A DNA stretch of 64,000 nt from Rhodoferax sp. PAMC 29310 (GTDB lineage: Bacteria > Pseudomonadota > Gammaproteobacteria > Burkholderiales > Burkholderiaceae_C): the NCBI RefSeq assembly GCF_017948265.1, contig NZ_CP072852.1:2294001-2358000 (forward strand), in the 5' to 3' direction. Numbering within the stretch: the stretch's first letter is position 1; each line of letters opens with the position of its first letter. The notes under the pieces were generated by a model. That model made no database searches. It saw only the letters and a list, made by a program, of their open reading frames with translations, and was not told the DNA's origin. Shown here piece by piece: positions 1-9,347 of the stretch. The position numbers and the translations under genes are program-made.

Positions 1-2
1 CC

Positions 3-779
3 GAGTCTGACAAGGGCTTGACGCAAGCTTACCTATCACTCTCTCAAATCGCGGAGCAGCGAAAACAATATGAAATCGCAGATGCATGGTTGAACCGCAT
101 CGATAGCAAAGACAGTGTCCTCAGTGCTCAATTGCGTCGTGCTGTTTTGATGGCAAAGCAAGGCCAGGTGAACGCCGCGCTGCAACTCATTCACAATCAA
201 AGCGAAGACTCCGATTCGGATGCTCGAATGAAGATTGCAACTGAGGTACAAATTCTTCGGGAAGAGAAGCAATTTGCTGCCGCCTATTCAGTTCTAAAGA
301 GCGCCATTGAGCAAAACCCAAATGACTGGGATTTTGTGTACGACATGGCCATGGTTGTTGAAAAAATGGGGAATTTGGCCGAAATGGAGCGCCTTTTGCG
401 ATCCATCATTGCGAGCAAACCCGATTACCACCACGCCTACAACGCACTCGGCTACTCACTGGCGGACAGAGGCCACCTGCTTCCCGAAGCAAAGCAACTC
501 ATCTTGAAGGCGCTGGAGTACGCCAAAGCAGATCCATTCATTATGGACAGCTTGGGGTGGGTCGAGTTTCGAAGCGGCAACCATGAAGAAGCAATACGCA
601 TACTCCAAAGCGCATTCAATTCAAAACCAGATGCGGAAATTGCCGCGCACCTTGGAGAGGTGATGTGGACGATGGGCAAGCGACAAGAAGCCATTGAGAT
701 TTGGAAACAAGGCAACCAAATCAACCCCAAGAACGACACGTTGACTGACACGCTGAAACGCTTGGGTGTGAAGTGGTAA
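3..779 (+). CDS. Tetratricopeptide-repeat protein, 5'-truncated by window edge
   Basis: The reading frame is open to the left edge, so the true start lies outside the window; the first internal start-like codon (TTG at 18) is probably not the real start. What is visible is a chain of degenerate TPR helical pairs, with recognisable repeats such as AYNALGYSLAD, DSLGWVEFRSG and AHLGEVMWTMG in the C-terminal half. TPR arrays act as protein-protein scaffolds. The stop codon overlaps the GTG start of lolB, which implies translational coupling. In related betaproteobacteria a large TPR protein precedes lolB-ispE, which fits, but no specific partner can be read from the sequence. Confidence 0.8.
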   Translation, partial: ESDKGLTQAYLSLSQIAEQRKQYEIADAWLNRIDSKDSVLSAQLRRAVLMAKQGQVNAALQLIHNQSEDSDSDARMKIATEVQILREEKQFAAAYSVLKSAIEQNPNDWDFVYDMAMVVEKMGNLAEMERLLRSIIASKPDYHHAYNALGYSLADRGHLLPEAKQLILKALEYAKADPFIMDSLGWVEFRSGNHEEAIRILQSAFNSKPDAEIAAHLGEVMWTMGKRQEAIEIWKQGNQINPKNDTLTDTLKRLGVKW

Positions 780-1288
780 GTCGAAGCAGGCGACGAATCC
801 TTCAATCGTTTCTCTATTCATCGGCATTGTTGGCCACCGGATGTGCTCTGCCCCCCTTGTCACCGAACTTGAACCCTGAATTGCCAGTTTGGCGAGGTCG
901 ATTGGCCGTGCGCATTGCTGCCGACGAGCAAAACGGCGCTGCGCGCTCGGTATCAGCAGGGTTTGAACTGACAGGTAACACCAAAGAGGGTGGACTCACC
1001 CTCTTCACCCCCATTGGTGGCACCGCAGCGGTCTTGGCATGGTCCAAAAACGACGCCTCACTAACATCTCCCTCGGATCAACGTCACTTCCCATCGTTGG
1101 AAGCCTTAATCAATCACATCGTTGGAACGCCCATTCCTGTTGAGTCCCTATTTGCATGGCTAAATGGAACTGCCGCGTCAGCCGACGGGTGGACGGCTGA
1201 TCTATCGGGCCACGCCAACGGGCGAATCACGGCACAGCGAACCACACCTGGACCCTCCGCCGAACTGCGGGTCGTCTTGGATAAATAA
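773..1288 (+). CDS. lolB: Outer-membrane lipoprotein LolB
   Basis: LolB receives lipoproteins from the periplasmic carrier LolA and inserts them into the inner leaflet of the outer membrane. The 171-aa product begins with a basic, hydrophobic signal peptide ending in a lipobox (LLATGC, Cys at about residue 24), expected for a lipidated outer-membrane protein. The remainder has the LolB pattern of a short beta-rich fold (LPVWRGRLAVRI near residue 40 and FTPIGGTAAVLAW near 85). The GTG start overlaps the stop of the TPR gene by a few bases. ispE follows after 17 bp. The position directly before ispE matches betaproteobacterial genomes and supports the call, since LolB sequences are poorly conserved. 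Confidence 0.85.
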   Translation: MVSRSRRRILQSFLYSSALLATGCALPPLSPNLNPELPVWRGRLAVRIAADEQNGAARSVSAGFELTGNTKEGGLTLFTPIGGTAAVLAWSKNDASLTSPSDQRHFPSLEALINHIVGTPIPVESLFAWLNGTAASADGWTADLSGHANGRITAQRTTPGPSAELRVVLDK

Positions 1289-1305
1289 ACCAATTTCTTG
1301 CGGTC

Positions 1306-2145
1306 ATGAAAGCGATCTACGATATTTGCGCCCCCGCGAAGCTCAACCGGTTTCTACACATCACCGGTCGCCGCGACGATGGTTACCACTTACTTCAATC
1401 AGTGTTCATGCTGGTGGATTGGTGCGACACACTACATATGGAAACTCGTGCTGACGGAAAAATTACCCGCGAGGATCTTTGCACAGCGTTGCCTCCAGAT
1501 GACCTGATTGTCAAAGCTGCGCGTGCCTTGCAAGCCGCCACCAAGACATCGCTGGGTGCGCACATTGGAATTGAGAAAAAAATTCCAGCTCAAGCAGGAA
1601 TGGGTGGTGGCTCATCTGATGCGGCTTCGACCTTGCTTGCCTTAAATCAACTGTGGAACACTCAACTTTCCGTCAAGCATCTCATGCAAATTGGACTCCA
1701 ATTGGGAGCAGACGTCCCCTTTTTTCTGAGTGGGGGCAATGCCTGGGTCGAAGGAATCGGTGACATAATCTCACCCGTCAAGCTGACGCCCGCCCAGTTT
1801 TTGGTGATCAAACCCGAAAACGGAGTGGAGACAAAAGCAATTTTTATGGACACCTCTTTAAAAAGAGACACAAAGCGCGCTATAATTTCAGGCTTCGCTG
1901 AAGAAGATTTTGATTTTGGTCAAAACGACATGCAAGATGTTGCTCTTAGGCTATGCCCGGGGATTCAAGAAGCCATTGGCTGGCTTTCAACGATCGGGCT
2001 ACGTGGAAGAATGACAGGATCAGGCAGTGCAGTGTTTGCACATATGCCAAAGAATTTGGATTTGAGAGGCGCACCAAGCGGCTTTCAAATCAAGGCATGT
2101 AATATGCTGGACGTCCACCCTTTGTCGGGATGGGCAAAGAGTTAA
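1306..2145 (+). CDS. ispE: 4-diphosphocytidyl-2-C-methyl-D-erythritol kinase
   Basis: IspE phosphorylates the 2-hydroxyl of CDP-methylerythritol with ATP, a middle step of the non-mevalonate isoprenoid pathway in the cytoplasm. The 279-aa length is normal. The GHMP-kinase ATP-binding motif is clear (PAQAGMGGGSSDAA, about residues 92-105), the N-terminus starts with the expected APAKLNRFLHI substrate region, and the C-terminal GRMTGSGSAVFA motif 3 is present near residue 230. It lies between lolB and a tRNA-Gln/prs pair, the common order in Burkholderiales. Confidence 0.95.
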   Translation: MKAIYDICAPAKLNRFLHITGRRDDGYHLLQSVFMLVDWCDTLHMETRADGKITREDLCTALPPDDLIVKAARALQAATKTSLGAHIGIEKKIPAQAGMGGGSSDAASTLLALNQLWNTQLSVKHLMQIGLQLGADVPFFLSGGNAWVEGIGDIISPVKLTPAQFLVIKPENGVETKAIFMDTSLKRDTKRAIISGFAEEDFDFGQNDMQDVALRLCPGIQEAIGWLSTIGLRGRMTGSGSAVFAHMPKNLDLRGAPSGFQIKACNMLDVHPLSGWAKS

Positions 2146-2152
2146 GGTTATC

Positions 2153-2176
2153 GGTTAGCAGCTTCTGTTGCTAACC
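2153..2176 (+). other. Perfect 8-bp hairpin between ispE and tRNA-Gln
   Basis: GGTTAGCA (2153-2160) and TGCTAACC (2169-2176) form a perfect inverted repeat around an 8-nt loop, ending six bases before the 5' end of the tRNA. No T-tract follows, so it is not a typical rho-independent terminator. It could be an RNA processing or stability element in an ispE-tRNA-prs transcript, or part of the tRNA promoter region. The structure is seen directly; the role is inference. Confidence 0.45.
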
Positions 2177-2181
2177 CGTGT

Positions 2182-2258
2182 AGGGGAGTCGCCAAGTTGG
2201 TTAAGGCACTGGATTTTGATTCCAGCATGCGAAGGTTCGAGTCCTTCTTCCCCTGCCA
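2182..2258 (+). tRNA. tRNA-Gln (anticodon TTG)
   Basis: A complete cloverleaf can be folded by eye. The 7-bp acceptor stem AGGGGAG pairs with TTCCCCT (last pair G-T), the anticodon stem CTGGA/TCCAG encloses the loop TTTTGAT with anticodon TTG at 2216-2218, and the T arm is GAAGG-TTCGAGT-CCTTC. The 3' CCA is encoded. Anticodon TTG reads CAA/CAG glutamine codons. It sits between ispE and prs, as in many betaproteobacteria. Confidence 0.97.
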
Positions 2259-2326
2259 AATATCTCGCTGTGTTGTCCAGACAAAGGGCTCACAACCACA
2301 ATCGTCACTCAATCGCTGGAATTCTC

Positions 2327-3304
2327 ATGCAGGCTGCTCCTCCCCCTGATTTCATGGTTTTTACTGGCAATGCCAATCCCGCCTTGGCGGCTGACATTGC
2401 CCGCCACCTGAACATTACCTTAGGTGCCGCCACAGTCGGACGATTCTCGGACGGTGAAGTCACCGTCGAGATTAACCAAAACGTACGCGCTCGCGACGTT
2501 TTTGTGGTTCAGTCCACCTGCTCTCCCACCAACGACTCATTGATGGAACTGCTCATCATGGTCGATGCCTTGAAACGAGCATCCGCCGAGCGCATCAGTG
2601 CCGTGATTCCCTACTTTGGCTATGCTCGCCAGGACCGTCGTCCTCGGTCCAGCCGTGTGCCAATCACGGCAAAAGTCGTGGCCAATATGCTTCAAGCTGT
2701 GGGTGTCGCCCGCGTTTTGACCATGGATTTGCATGCCGATCAGATCCAGGGATTTTTCGACATTCCCGTTGACAATATTTATGCGTCACCCGTTTTGCTG
2801 GGTGATTTGCGCCTAAAGAATTACGACGATTTGATCGTTGTCTCCCCTGACGTTGGCGGTGTTGTTCGTGCCCGAGCGTTGGCCAAACAGCTGAACTGCG
2901 ACTTGGCCATCATCGACAAGCGTCGCCCAAAAGCCAATGTCAGCGAAGTGATGCATGTGATCGGCGAGATCGAAGGACGCAATTGCGTCATCATGGACGA
3001 CATGATCGACACCGCCGGTACGCTGGTCAAAGCTGCTGAGGTGTTGAAGGATCGTGGCGCCAAAAAGGTTTACGCCTATTGCACGCACCCCATTTTCTCG
3101 GGACCCGCCATTGAGCGCATTGCCAGTGGTGACGCACTCGACGAAGTCGTGGTCACCAATACGATTCCCTTGAGCGCTGAAGCACAGGCGTGCGCCAAAA
3201 TCCGTCAGCTTTCTGTGGCGCCGCTGATTGCGGAAACAATCCAGCGCATTGCTAAAGGCGAGTCAGTCATGAGTTTGTTCTCGGATCAGGAAAATCTTTT
3301 TTGA
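2327..3304 (+). CDS. prs: Ribose-phosphate pyrophosphokinase
   Basis: PRPP synthase transfers pyrophosphate from ATP to ribose-5-phosphate, supplying nucleotide, histidine and tryptophan synthesis. I place the start at ATG 2327 (325 aa), because the frame upstream runs through the tRNA and the family begins with a sequence like [12 protein letters not shown]. Visible family motifs are [12 protein letters not shown] near residue 45, YFGYARQDR near 105, the metal-binding [12 protein letters not shown] near 135, the flexible loop DKRRPKAN near 200 and the PRPP-binding loop [12 protein letters not shown] near 225. rplY follows and is probably cotranscribed. Confidence 0.95.
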   Translation: MQAAPPPDFMVFTGNANPALAADIARHLNITLGAATVGRFSDGEVTVEINQNVRARDVFVVQSTCSPTNDSLMELLIMVDALKRASAERISAVIPYFGYARQDRRPRSSRVPITAKVVANMLQAVGVARVLTMDLHADQIQGFFDIPVDNIYASPVLLGDLRLKNYDDLIVVSPDVGGVVRARALAKQLNCDLAIIDKRRPKANVSEVMHVIGEIEGRNCVIMDDMIDTAGTLVKAAEVLKDRGAKKVYAYCTHPIFSGPAIERIASGDALDEVVVTNTIPLSAEAQACAKIRQLSVAPLIAETIQRIAKGESVMSLFSDQENLF

Positions 3305-3403
3305 TTTGAGCAAAAGTGGGCCCGCAGCTGCCTCAAGCGTGCTGCGAGTCTTTTAAAAATCGGAGTCACACTGGTCGCGGTGGACTTCTCTAGGAGTATT
3401 ACT

Positions 3404-4057
3404 ATGAATTTTGTCGCTTTTGAGCGCGCTAAGCAGGGCACGGGTGCGAGCCGCCGTCTCCGCATCACCGGTCGCACACCCGGAATTGTTTACGGCGGTG
3501 AGGTCGAAGCTCAACAGATCGAAGTCGATCACAACGCTTTGTGGCACGCCCTGAAAAAGGAAGCCTTCCATTCCAGCGTTCTGGACATGGAAGTCGACGG
3601 AAAGGCTTCTCGCGTCGTTTTGCGCGACGTGCAAATGCACCCCTACAAGCAGCTGATTTTGCACGTTGACTTTCAGCGTGTAACAGCCGGCACCAAGTTG
3701 CACCTGAAAGTGCCATTGCACTACAGCGGTGACGAAGAGTCTCCTGCGGTCAAGATTGACCATTGCGTTGCATCGCACGTGATGACCGAGTTGGACGTAA
3801 TGTGCCTGCCACGTAACTTGCCAGAGTTCATCGCCGTCGATTTGAGCGGGCTGAAAAAGGGCACCACACTCAATCTGTCGGACATCAAATTACCAAAAGG
3901 CGTAACCGTCATCACCCGCGGCAACAACAACCCCGTACTGGTTTCCGTGATGGTTGTGGCCGGTACCGAGTTGCCAGCTGAAGGTGACGCTGCCGCTGCT
4001 GCGCCTGCCGCACCAGCCGGCAAAGGTGGCAAAGCTGCTCCCGCCAAGAAGAAATAA
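3404..4057 (+). CDS. rplY: Ribosomal protein L25 (CTC/TL5 family)
   Basis: This is a 217-aa member of the long L25/TL5/Ctc family, which binds 5S rRNA in the large ribosomal subunit. The N-terminal L25 domain (about residues 1-95) begins [20 protein letters not shown], followed by a C-terminal beta domain and a low-complexity Ala/Pro/Lys tail ([11 protein letters not shown]...KKK). ATG 3404 is preceded by AGGAG at 3392-3396, which fixes the start. A strong terminator follows immediately. The order prs-rplY-pth is standard in beta- and gammaproteobacteria. Confidence 0.93.
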   Translation: MNFVAFERAKQGTGASRRLRITGRTPGIVYGGEVEAQQIEVDHNALWHALKKEAFHSSVLDMEVDGKASRVVLRDVQMHPYKQLILHVDFQRVTAGTKLHLKVPLHYSGDEESPAVKIDHCVASHVMTELDVMCLPRNLPEFIAVDLSGLKKGTTLNLSDIKLPKGVTVITRGNNNPVLVSVMVVAGTELPAEGDAAAAAPAAPAGKGGKAAPAKKK

Positions 4058-4084
4058 TCTGCTTTAGATTCGCTTCTTGCCAAA

Positions 4085-4111
4085 AGGCCCACGCAAGTGG
4101 GCCTTTTTTTT
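4085..4111 (+). terminator. Rho-independent terminator after rplY
   Basis: AGGCCCAC (4085-4092) and GTGGGCCT (4097-4104) form a perfect 8-bp stem with a GCAA tetraloop, followed by an uninterrupted run of eight T residues. It lies 27 bp after the rplY stop and 26 bp before pth, so it should separate the prs-rplY transcript from pth. Confidence 0.9.
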
Positions 4112-4136
4112 GTAGCCGCGCCATGATAATTGCGAC

Positions 4137-4808
4137 ATGATCAGACTCTTTGTTGGCTTGGGAAACCCCGGCCCTGAATATGAAGGCACGCGCCACAACG
4201 CGGGATTTTGGTTTGTAGACGAAGTCTCGCGAGCGCTTAAAACTACGCTTTCCATGGATAAAAATTATCATGGCCTGCTTGCCAGAACCACTGTTGATGG
4301 ACAAACCGTTTGGCTACTTAAACCTCAGACCTATATGAATCTGTCTGGCAAGTCAGTGGGCGGGCTTGCGCGCTTCTTCAAGATTCAACCGGAAGAAATA
4401 TTGGTGGCCCACGATGAGTTGGACCTCCCCCCTGGCGAGGCCAAACTCAAACTGGGAGGCAACCATGCGGGCCACAATGGATTGCGCGATATTCATGCGC
4501 AGTTGGGTTCAGACCGCTATTGGCGGTTGAGGCTGGGGGTGGGGCACCCAGGACTCAAGGCGGAAGTGGTGAACTGGGTTCTGAAGAAACCGTCACTGGA
4601 CCACCGCATCGCCATTGATCAAACCATTGACCGGGCCGTCAAAGCTTTGCCTCACTTTTTTTCGAACGAGATGGAAAAGGCGACGATGCAGATTCATACG
4701 AGCAAGCCGCCCCGCCCCAAACCGGCAAAGCCTGCCAACACACCAGCGCAGATCGACATTGACAGGCCTCAGCCACCAAAGGACCCACCATGCACACTCG
4801 TCTCTTGA
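4137..4808 (+). CDS. pth: Peptidyl-tRNA hydrolase with Pro-rich tail
   Basis: Pth cleaves the ester bond of peptidyl-tRNAs released by stalled ribosomes, recycling tRNA. The core is typical: [18 protein letters not shown] at about residues 7-24 including the catalytic His, PQTYMNLSG near 64, [10 protein letters not shown] near 90, and [12 protein letters not shown] near 108. The family is normally about 185-200 aa; this one has 223 aa because of a C-terminal Pro/Lys-rich extension that looks disordered. Its 3' end overlaps the start of the DUF4124 gene by 19 bp, suggesting coupled translation. Confidence 0.95.
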   Translation: MIRLFVGLGNPGPEYEGTRHNAGFWFVDEVSRALKTTLSMDKNYHGLLARTTVDGQTVWLLKPQTYMNLSGKSVGGLARFFKIQPEEILVAHDELDLPPGEAKLKLGGNHAGHNGLRDIHAQLGSDRYWRLRLGVGHPGLKAEVVNWVLKKPSLDHRIAIDQTIDRAVKALPHFFSNEMEKATMQIHTSKPPRPKPAKPANTPAQIDIDRPQPPKDPPCTLVS

Positions 4809-5224
4809 TTAGTATTTTTTTTATAGCGCTTGCTGCAGTGTCCACGGGGGCTTCAGCTCAAAAGATCTACAAATGTGGGACAACTTACACCCAGCAGCCA
4901 TGCCCTGATGGCGCCGCGCTGCCGGCGACGCCCGTCCCCGATGTAGCTCAACGAAGCGCGGCAGATCAAGCGACTCGCCGCGACACATTGACCGCCGACC
5001 GCATGGAGAAATCTCGCCTGATTCAGGAGAAGAAGGAGATTGCCTCCAACTCGCCAGACATCAAGCGACCGGTGCCAAAGTCCGCAACTCAGGAAAAACC
5101 AGTCCCGGCACCGAAGAAAAACACCTTCCAAGGAAAAAAGGAAGAGTTTCGAGCAGTCGTACCGGGGACTACACCGCTCAAAAAACACACCAAAAAGAAA
5201 GCTGACTCGTCTACTGACTCTTAG
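4790..5224 (+). CDS. DUF4124-type small secreted protein
   Basis: The 144-aa product has a clear Sec signal peptide (hydrophobic [18 protein letters not shown], cleavage near residue 23). A short motif follows ([19 protein letters not shown]), with the two cysteines and the YTQQPCP pattern characteristic of DUF4124 domains. The remainder is charged, Lys/Pro-rich and probably unstructured. DUF4124 proteins are widespread in proteobacterial periplasms without an established function. The start overlaps the end of pth. Confidence 0.75.
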   Translation: MHTRLLISIFFIALAAVSTGASAQKIYKCGTTYTQQPCPDGAALPATPVPDVAQRSAADQATRRDTLTADRMEKSRLIQEKKEIASNSPDIKRPVPKSATQEKPVPAPKKNTFQGKKEEFRAVVPGTTPLKKHTKKKADSSTDS

Positions 5225-5279
5225 ACCCATCAGCAGCCAGATCGACGCGCATTAAGGAACGGCATCGACTCAAACCAGT

Positions 5280-5540
<261 letters not shown>

Positions 5541-5685
5541 TCACCCCGCGGGAGTTCGAAAAAATTCAGGCGAAAGGTCATGGAGGCATTATCGACGCGC
5601 AGCCACATCCGGCGAAACACCCTTACCCCATCAGGGTGACCACCAGGCGCACCCCTCACGCCAAACGGTGACCCGAACTCATCAC

Positions 5686-6147
5686 TCAGCCGTCGATGGC
5701 GCTGTCTTCGGACGATGCGTCGACCAGTTTGACAATCATTACCGGCACCTTGGCGGTGTGCAACACCTCGTTGGACACCGAGCCCAGCAAAGCGCCGCGC
5801 AACGTGCTCATGCCACGGGCGCCCATGATGACCATGTCACAGCCATAGCGTTCGAGAATATCGATGATGGTGTGAGCCGGGTCGCCCGAGGCCACTTCGG
5901 TTTCATAGGCAATTCCGGCTTCGTTCAACAAGGCCTCGCCTGGTTGCAAAGTGTGCGCACCAGCGGCCGCGCTCACCTGCTCAATCACCGCGGGGTCGTG
6001 TGCCACCACCAATTCATACAAAGTGGCCGCTTCCTGTACGTTGGCCAGCACCGCACTGGTTGCCAACCCGTCTTTTGACAGGCGAATCATCACACGAACC
6101 GCTTCTAGCGACACATCCGAGCCATCAATGGGTAACAGTATTTTCAT
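5686..6147 (-). CDS. Universal stress protein (UspA family)
   Basis: A 153-aa single-domain Usp. It starts MKILLPIDGSDVS, the conserved first strand with its Asp. Near residues 110-125 it carries the ATP-binding glycine pattern (MGARGMSTLRGALLGSVS, i.e. G-2x-G-9x-G-S/T), so it should be the nucleotide-binding type. Usp proteins help survival under starvation, oxidative or anaerobic stress. A weak FNR-like dyad lies 64 bp upstream. The preceding gene coaD ends 116 bp away, so usp is probably its own transcription unit. Confidence 0.93.
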   Translation of the reverse strand: MKILLPIDGSDVSLEAVRVMIRLSKDGLATSAVLANVQEAATLYELVVAHDPAVIEQVSAAAGAHTLQPGEALLNEAGIAYETEVASGDPAHTIIDILERYGCDMVIMGARGMSTLRGALLGSVSNEVLHTAKVPVMIVKLVDASSEDSAIDG

Positions 6148-6210
6148 TTTTTCTCCGATGAGTAGGCTTAAGAACTGGCTTCAGGTTAACCCAGAGGTAA
6201 GAAGTCCAAA

Positions 6211-6224
6211 ATGACTTGGGTCAA
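6211..6224 (-). promoter_or_regulatory. Weak FNR/Anr-like dyad upstream of usp
   Basis: ATGAC-TTGG-GTCAA matches the core TTGA-N6-TCAA in seven of eight positions. It lies 64-77 bp before the usp start, in a spot where an activator could act. Usp genes are often under FNR-type control in proteobacteria. The match is imperfect and may be chance. Confidence 0.25.
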
Positions 6225-6262
6225 TATACGTCAGCGCGTCAGGCGTGGACAGCCGTCGCAAA

Positions 6263-6763
6263 TCAGGACCCCTTTAATTGCAGCACCTTCTCACGCAAAC
6301 GGGCATGCACTGCCGGTGAGACAAAATTATCAACCTCGCCACCCAGGGTGGCAATTTCACGGACAAAGGTACTGGAGATGAATTGGTACTTGTCGCTGGG
6401 CGTCAGAAACACCGTTTCCACGTCCGGCATCAGGGTGCGATTCATGCCTGCCAACTGAAACTCATAGTCAAAGTCGGTCACCGCGCGCAAGCCACGCACC
6501 ATCGCCTTGCCACCGCGCTCAAGCACAAAGTCACGCAACAAGCCGGAAAAGCTGGCTACTTCGACATGGGGGTAGTCCTTGACCGATTCGCTCACCATCT
6601 CCATGCGCTCCGCCAGGGAGAACATGGCTTTTTTGTGGTGGCCCGCCGCCACGGCCACGATCACGCGCCCAAACAACTGCGTGGCTCGTCGCACCACGTC
6701 TTCGTGGCCAAGTGTCATCGGATCAAATGTGCCCGGGTACACAGCGATAACGTTGTTTGACAT
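6263..6763 (-). CDS. coaD: Phosphopantetheine adenylyltransferase
   Basis: CoaD adenylylates 4'-phosphopantetheine to dephospho-CoA, the penultimate step of coenzyme A synthesis. At 166 aa it is of normal length. The nucleotidyltransferase motif is at the N-terminus (YPGTFDPMTLGHEDVV, the T/HxGH loop at about residues 9-24). The C-terminal ISSTFVREIA motif is present near residue 130. The gene follows rsmD by 40 bp on the same strand, the usual rsmD-coaD pairing. Confidence 0.96.
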   Translation of the reverse strand: MSNNVIAVYPGTFDPMTLGHEDVVRRATQLFGRVIVAVAAGHHKKAMFSLAERMEMVSESVKDYPHVEVASFSGLLRDFVLERGGKAMVRGLRAVTDFDYEFQLAGMNRTLMPDVETVFLTPSDKYQFISSTFVREIATLGGEVDNFVSPAVHARLREKVLQLKGS

Positions 6764-6803
6764 GGTTGAAATAACTCGCAGGTATTGGGTTGAAAAGGAA
6801 CGA

Positions 6804-7433
6804 TCAGGCAGCCGGTAATGGCGCCAGTCGCTTGAGAATGTGCGCGTGAACCGCCCCGGCTTTCAGATGCCGGTAGACCATCAGACCATGGTCTTTGAGT
6901 TGCTCATCCTTCCACAGAATGGGCGCTTCCAGATACACAAACCCGTCTGGCGCCACTGCCCGACCGGCCGCCGCCAAGGCAGGCTCGAACAGCACCGAAT
7001 CAAAAGGCGGGTCCAGAAAGATCACGTCCATGCTGGCGGGATTCATCTGCTTCAAGGTAACGATGCCGTCACCCCGGACCACTTGCGTTGCATTCGCTCC
7101 CAATTGGATCTGGGTGCGCTTGAGTTGCGCAACCAAGGCGGTGTCCAACTCCACCAACTGGACTTCTTTGGCGCCGCGCGACGCCGCCTCGAAGCCGAGC
7201 ACGCCCGTGCCGGAAAACACGTCAATACAACGCCAGCCAGTCAAATCCTGGCCCAACCAGTTAAACAAGGTTTCACGCACCCGATCCGGCGTGGGGCGCA
7301 GGCCGGGGCGGTCTGCCACGGCCAGTTTGGTGCGTTTCCAATCACCGCCAATGATGCGAATTTCATTGGCCAATGGCGTGGCATGGCGCGGGACGCGGGG
7401 TTTGCGAGGTAATTCAGATTTCTTTTGCTTCAT
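6804..7433 (-). CDS. rsmD: 16S rRNA (guanine966-N2)-methyltransferase
   Basis: RsmD methylates G966 of 16S rRNA with SAM. The 209-aa protein has the expected N-terminal RIIGGDWKRTKLAV, the sequence RPTPDRVRETLFNWLG near residue 47, the SAM-binding IDVFSGTGVLGFEAASRGA near 70, and the catalytic DPPF tetrad (VIFLDPPF) near 141. The first 24 residues are basic and probably flexible. It is followed by coaD. Confidence 0.95.
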   Translation of the reverse strand: MKQKKSELPRKPRVPRHATPLANEIRIIGGDWKRTKLAVADRPGLRPTPDRVRETLFNWLGQDLTGWRCIDVFSGTGVLGFEAASRGAKEVQLVELDTALVAQLKRTQIQLGANATQVVRGDGIVTLKQMNPASMDVIFLDPPFDSVLFEPALAAAGRAVAPDGFVYLEAPILWKDEQLKDHGLMVYRHLKAGAVHAHILKRLAPLPAA

Positions 7434-7494
7434 ACCTATAGCTTACCGAAGACGGCACGCCAAAAAATCAAACCCGGACCACGCATCGTTCACC

Positions 7495-7866
7495 CTACGC
7501 CATGGAGTGCAGGCCGAACTTATTGCCTTCCGTGTCAAAGCACAGCGCAATAAAGCCGTATTGACCAATGGAAGTTTTGTCCCGCTCAACCCGACCACCG
7601 GCCCCCGCCACACGAGCCGCCTCAACCGCGCAATCCACACAGTTGAAATAAACCAGGGTACTGTTGCCGCCAGAAGGAACGCCATCCATTTGAACCAGCG
7701 CCCCCGCGGCACCCATTCGATCCATGAGCATGGGAAACGCCCACATTTCCATGCCCGGACTGTCCAGCTTTTCCAGGGTTCGTTGAAACACGGCTTCATA
7801 GAACGGTTTGGCCCGCTTCATGTCTTGCACATAGATTTCAAACCAACCGACTGCATTGGGGGTCAT
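7495..7866 (-). CDS. VOC-superfamily (glyoxalase/bleomycin resistance-like) protein
   Basis: A 123-aa single vicinal-oxygen-chelate domain: GWFEIYVQDMKRAKPFYEAVF at the start, then the second beta-alpha-beta unit with TLVYFNCVDCAVEAARVAGAGG, ending in IALCFDTEGNKFGLHSM. The end matches the VOC signature D-P-E/T-G-N. Members include lyases, dioxygenases and drug-binding proteins, so the substrate is unknown. ATG 7866 is chosen because AAGGAG stands seven bases before it; GTG 7869 is an alternative. It lies between the M16 peptidase pair and rsmD. Confidence 0.85.
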   Translation of the reverse strand: MTPNAVGWFEIYVQDMKRAKPFYEAVFQRTLEKLDSPGMEMWAFPMLMDRMGAAGALVQMDGVPSGGNSTLVYFNCVDCAVEAARVAGAGGRVERDKTSIGQYGFIALCFDTEGNKFGLHSMA

Positions 7867-7979
7867 CACATCGCTCCTTTAAGCTAAGTAGCAGGCCCGC
7901 TGCGTAGACACACTCCTGCCGCTGCGGGACCAAACATTCCAGCACAGATGCAGCCAGAGCGCAAACCCCTGCACATTGG

Positions 7980-9332
7980 CTAACGGGCGGCCTCGGTCCC
8001 GCCCAGCACGACTGTCACCATGCGCTCGGGTTGCAGGTGTCGGCCAAACGCCCGCCGGATGTCCGCCACGCTGACCTTGGCCACTGCTTGCGTCCAGGTA
8101 TCCAAGTAGTCCAGTGGCAGGTCGTTCCAGGCGATATTGGCCACGTTGTCCAGCAGCTTGCGGTTGCTGTCAATGCGCAACGCAAAGCCGCCGATCAGGT
8201 TGTCTTTGGCGGCCTTTAATTCGGCCTCAGTCGGCCCGTCGGCCACAAATTGGGCGACCACGTCCCGCGCCAGCTGCACGGCTTGCGCGGCCTGGTCTGG
8301 CCGGGTTTGCAGGCCCACGGTAAAGGCGCCGGCGTGCAGCGCAGGTGAAAAGTAGCTGTACGCGCCATAACTCAGACCCCGCTTTTCGCGCACCTCATTC
8401 GTCAGACGCGACACAAATCCACCGCCACCCAAAATGTAATTACCCACGGTGAGGGCGAAGTAGTCCGGGTCATCCCGGCGAACACCGGGTTGCCCAATCA
8501 ACACATGAGCCTGGGCCGAGTCAAATGCAATCTGCTGCTCGCTGGCTTTCTCCAAGGGCGCAACCTCAGCCACCGCGGGCAAAGCCGGGCAGTCGGCGCC
8601 GGGCAGGCCCGCCAAGAGCTCAGTCACCATGGCGTCGGCTTGCACCCGATTCACACCCCCCACCACGGTGATCTGTGCACGGCAGGGAAGCACTGACCGC
8701 GCGTAACGCTCGCGTATGTCAGTCGTATTAATGCGTGCCAGACTGGCTTCCGTGACTTGTAAGCCATAGGGGTGCGTGCCGTACACGGCCGTCGAAAAGG
8801 CCTGCTGTGCCAAGGTGGCAGGGCGGGTGTTGGCTTGGCGGATGGCGGCGCTCAAACGCTCGCGCTCACGCTGCCAAATAGGGTCGGGAAAGGCCGGGGC
8901 GCTCAGCTGACGGGCCGCAAGCTGCACGGCTTTGGGCAAAAGGTCCGGGTAGGTGAGCGAGCGCAATGAGAAACTCAGCCGATCTTGCGTGGCCGTGGCG
9001 CCAAAACCAGCCCCGAGGTCGGCCCATGCTTCGCTCAAGGCATTTTCATCAAGCGCAGCGTTGCCCTGCTGAGCCAGCACCCCTTTGTCACTCATGGCGG
9101 CCATGGTGCTGGCCAATCCGGCTTGCTCGCGCGGATCGCGCCGGCTGCCGGCGTCAAAGTCTAGTTGCACGTCCACCATGGGAATCACCGGGCTTTCCAC
9201 CAAAAACACCTTGGCACCGCTGGCTTGAACCCAGTGCTGAATGGGAATGCCAGCGATGGCATTTTGTGAGCCAATTAGGCCGATCGCGAAGGCAGCTATT
9301 GCGGGAGCAGCTATCTTTTTAATAGTATTCAT
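7980..9332 (-). CDS. M16 family peptidase subunit, catalytically inactive type
   Basis: A 450-aa pitrilysin-like protein with a signal peptide (MNTIKKIAAPAIAAFAIGLIG). Where an active M16 protease has HxxEH, this protein has GLASTMAAM, so the zinc-binding residues are missing. It retains the M16 R/Y region (VSRLTNEVREKRGLSYGAYSY near residue 320). Such inactive subunits pair with an active one. The active partner is encoded immediately upstream, with only 15 bp between the genes. The ATG at 9332 is preferred over a TTG at 9344. Part of the signal-peptide coding region resembles a dispersed short repeat described in the findings. Confidence 0.88.
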   Translation of the reverse strand: MNTIKKIAAPAIAAFAIGLIGSQNAIAGIPIQHWVQASGAKVFLVESPVIPMVDVQLDFDAGSRRDPREQAGLASTMAAMSDKGVLAQQGNAALDENALSEAWADLGAGFGATATQDRLSFSLRSLTYPDLLPKAVQLAARQLSAPAFPDPIWQRERERLSAAIRQANTRPATLAQQAFSTAVYGTHPYGLQVTEASLARINTTDIRERYARSVLPCRAQITVVGGVNRVQADAMVTELLAGLPGADCPALPAVAEVAPLEKASEQQIAFDSAQAHVLIGQPGVRRDDPDYFALTVGNYILGGGGFVSRLTNEVREKRGLSYGAYSYFSPALHAGAFTVGLQTRPDQAAQAVQLARDVVAQFVADGPTEAELKAAKDNLIGGFALRIDSNRKLLDNVANIAWNDLPLDYLDTWTQAVAKVSVADIRRAFGRHLQPERMVTVVLGGTEAAR

Positions 9333-9347
9333 ATCGTCACTCAAGTC

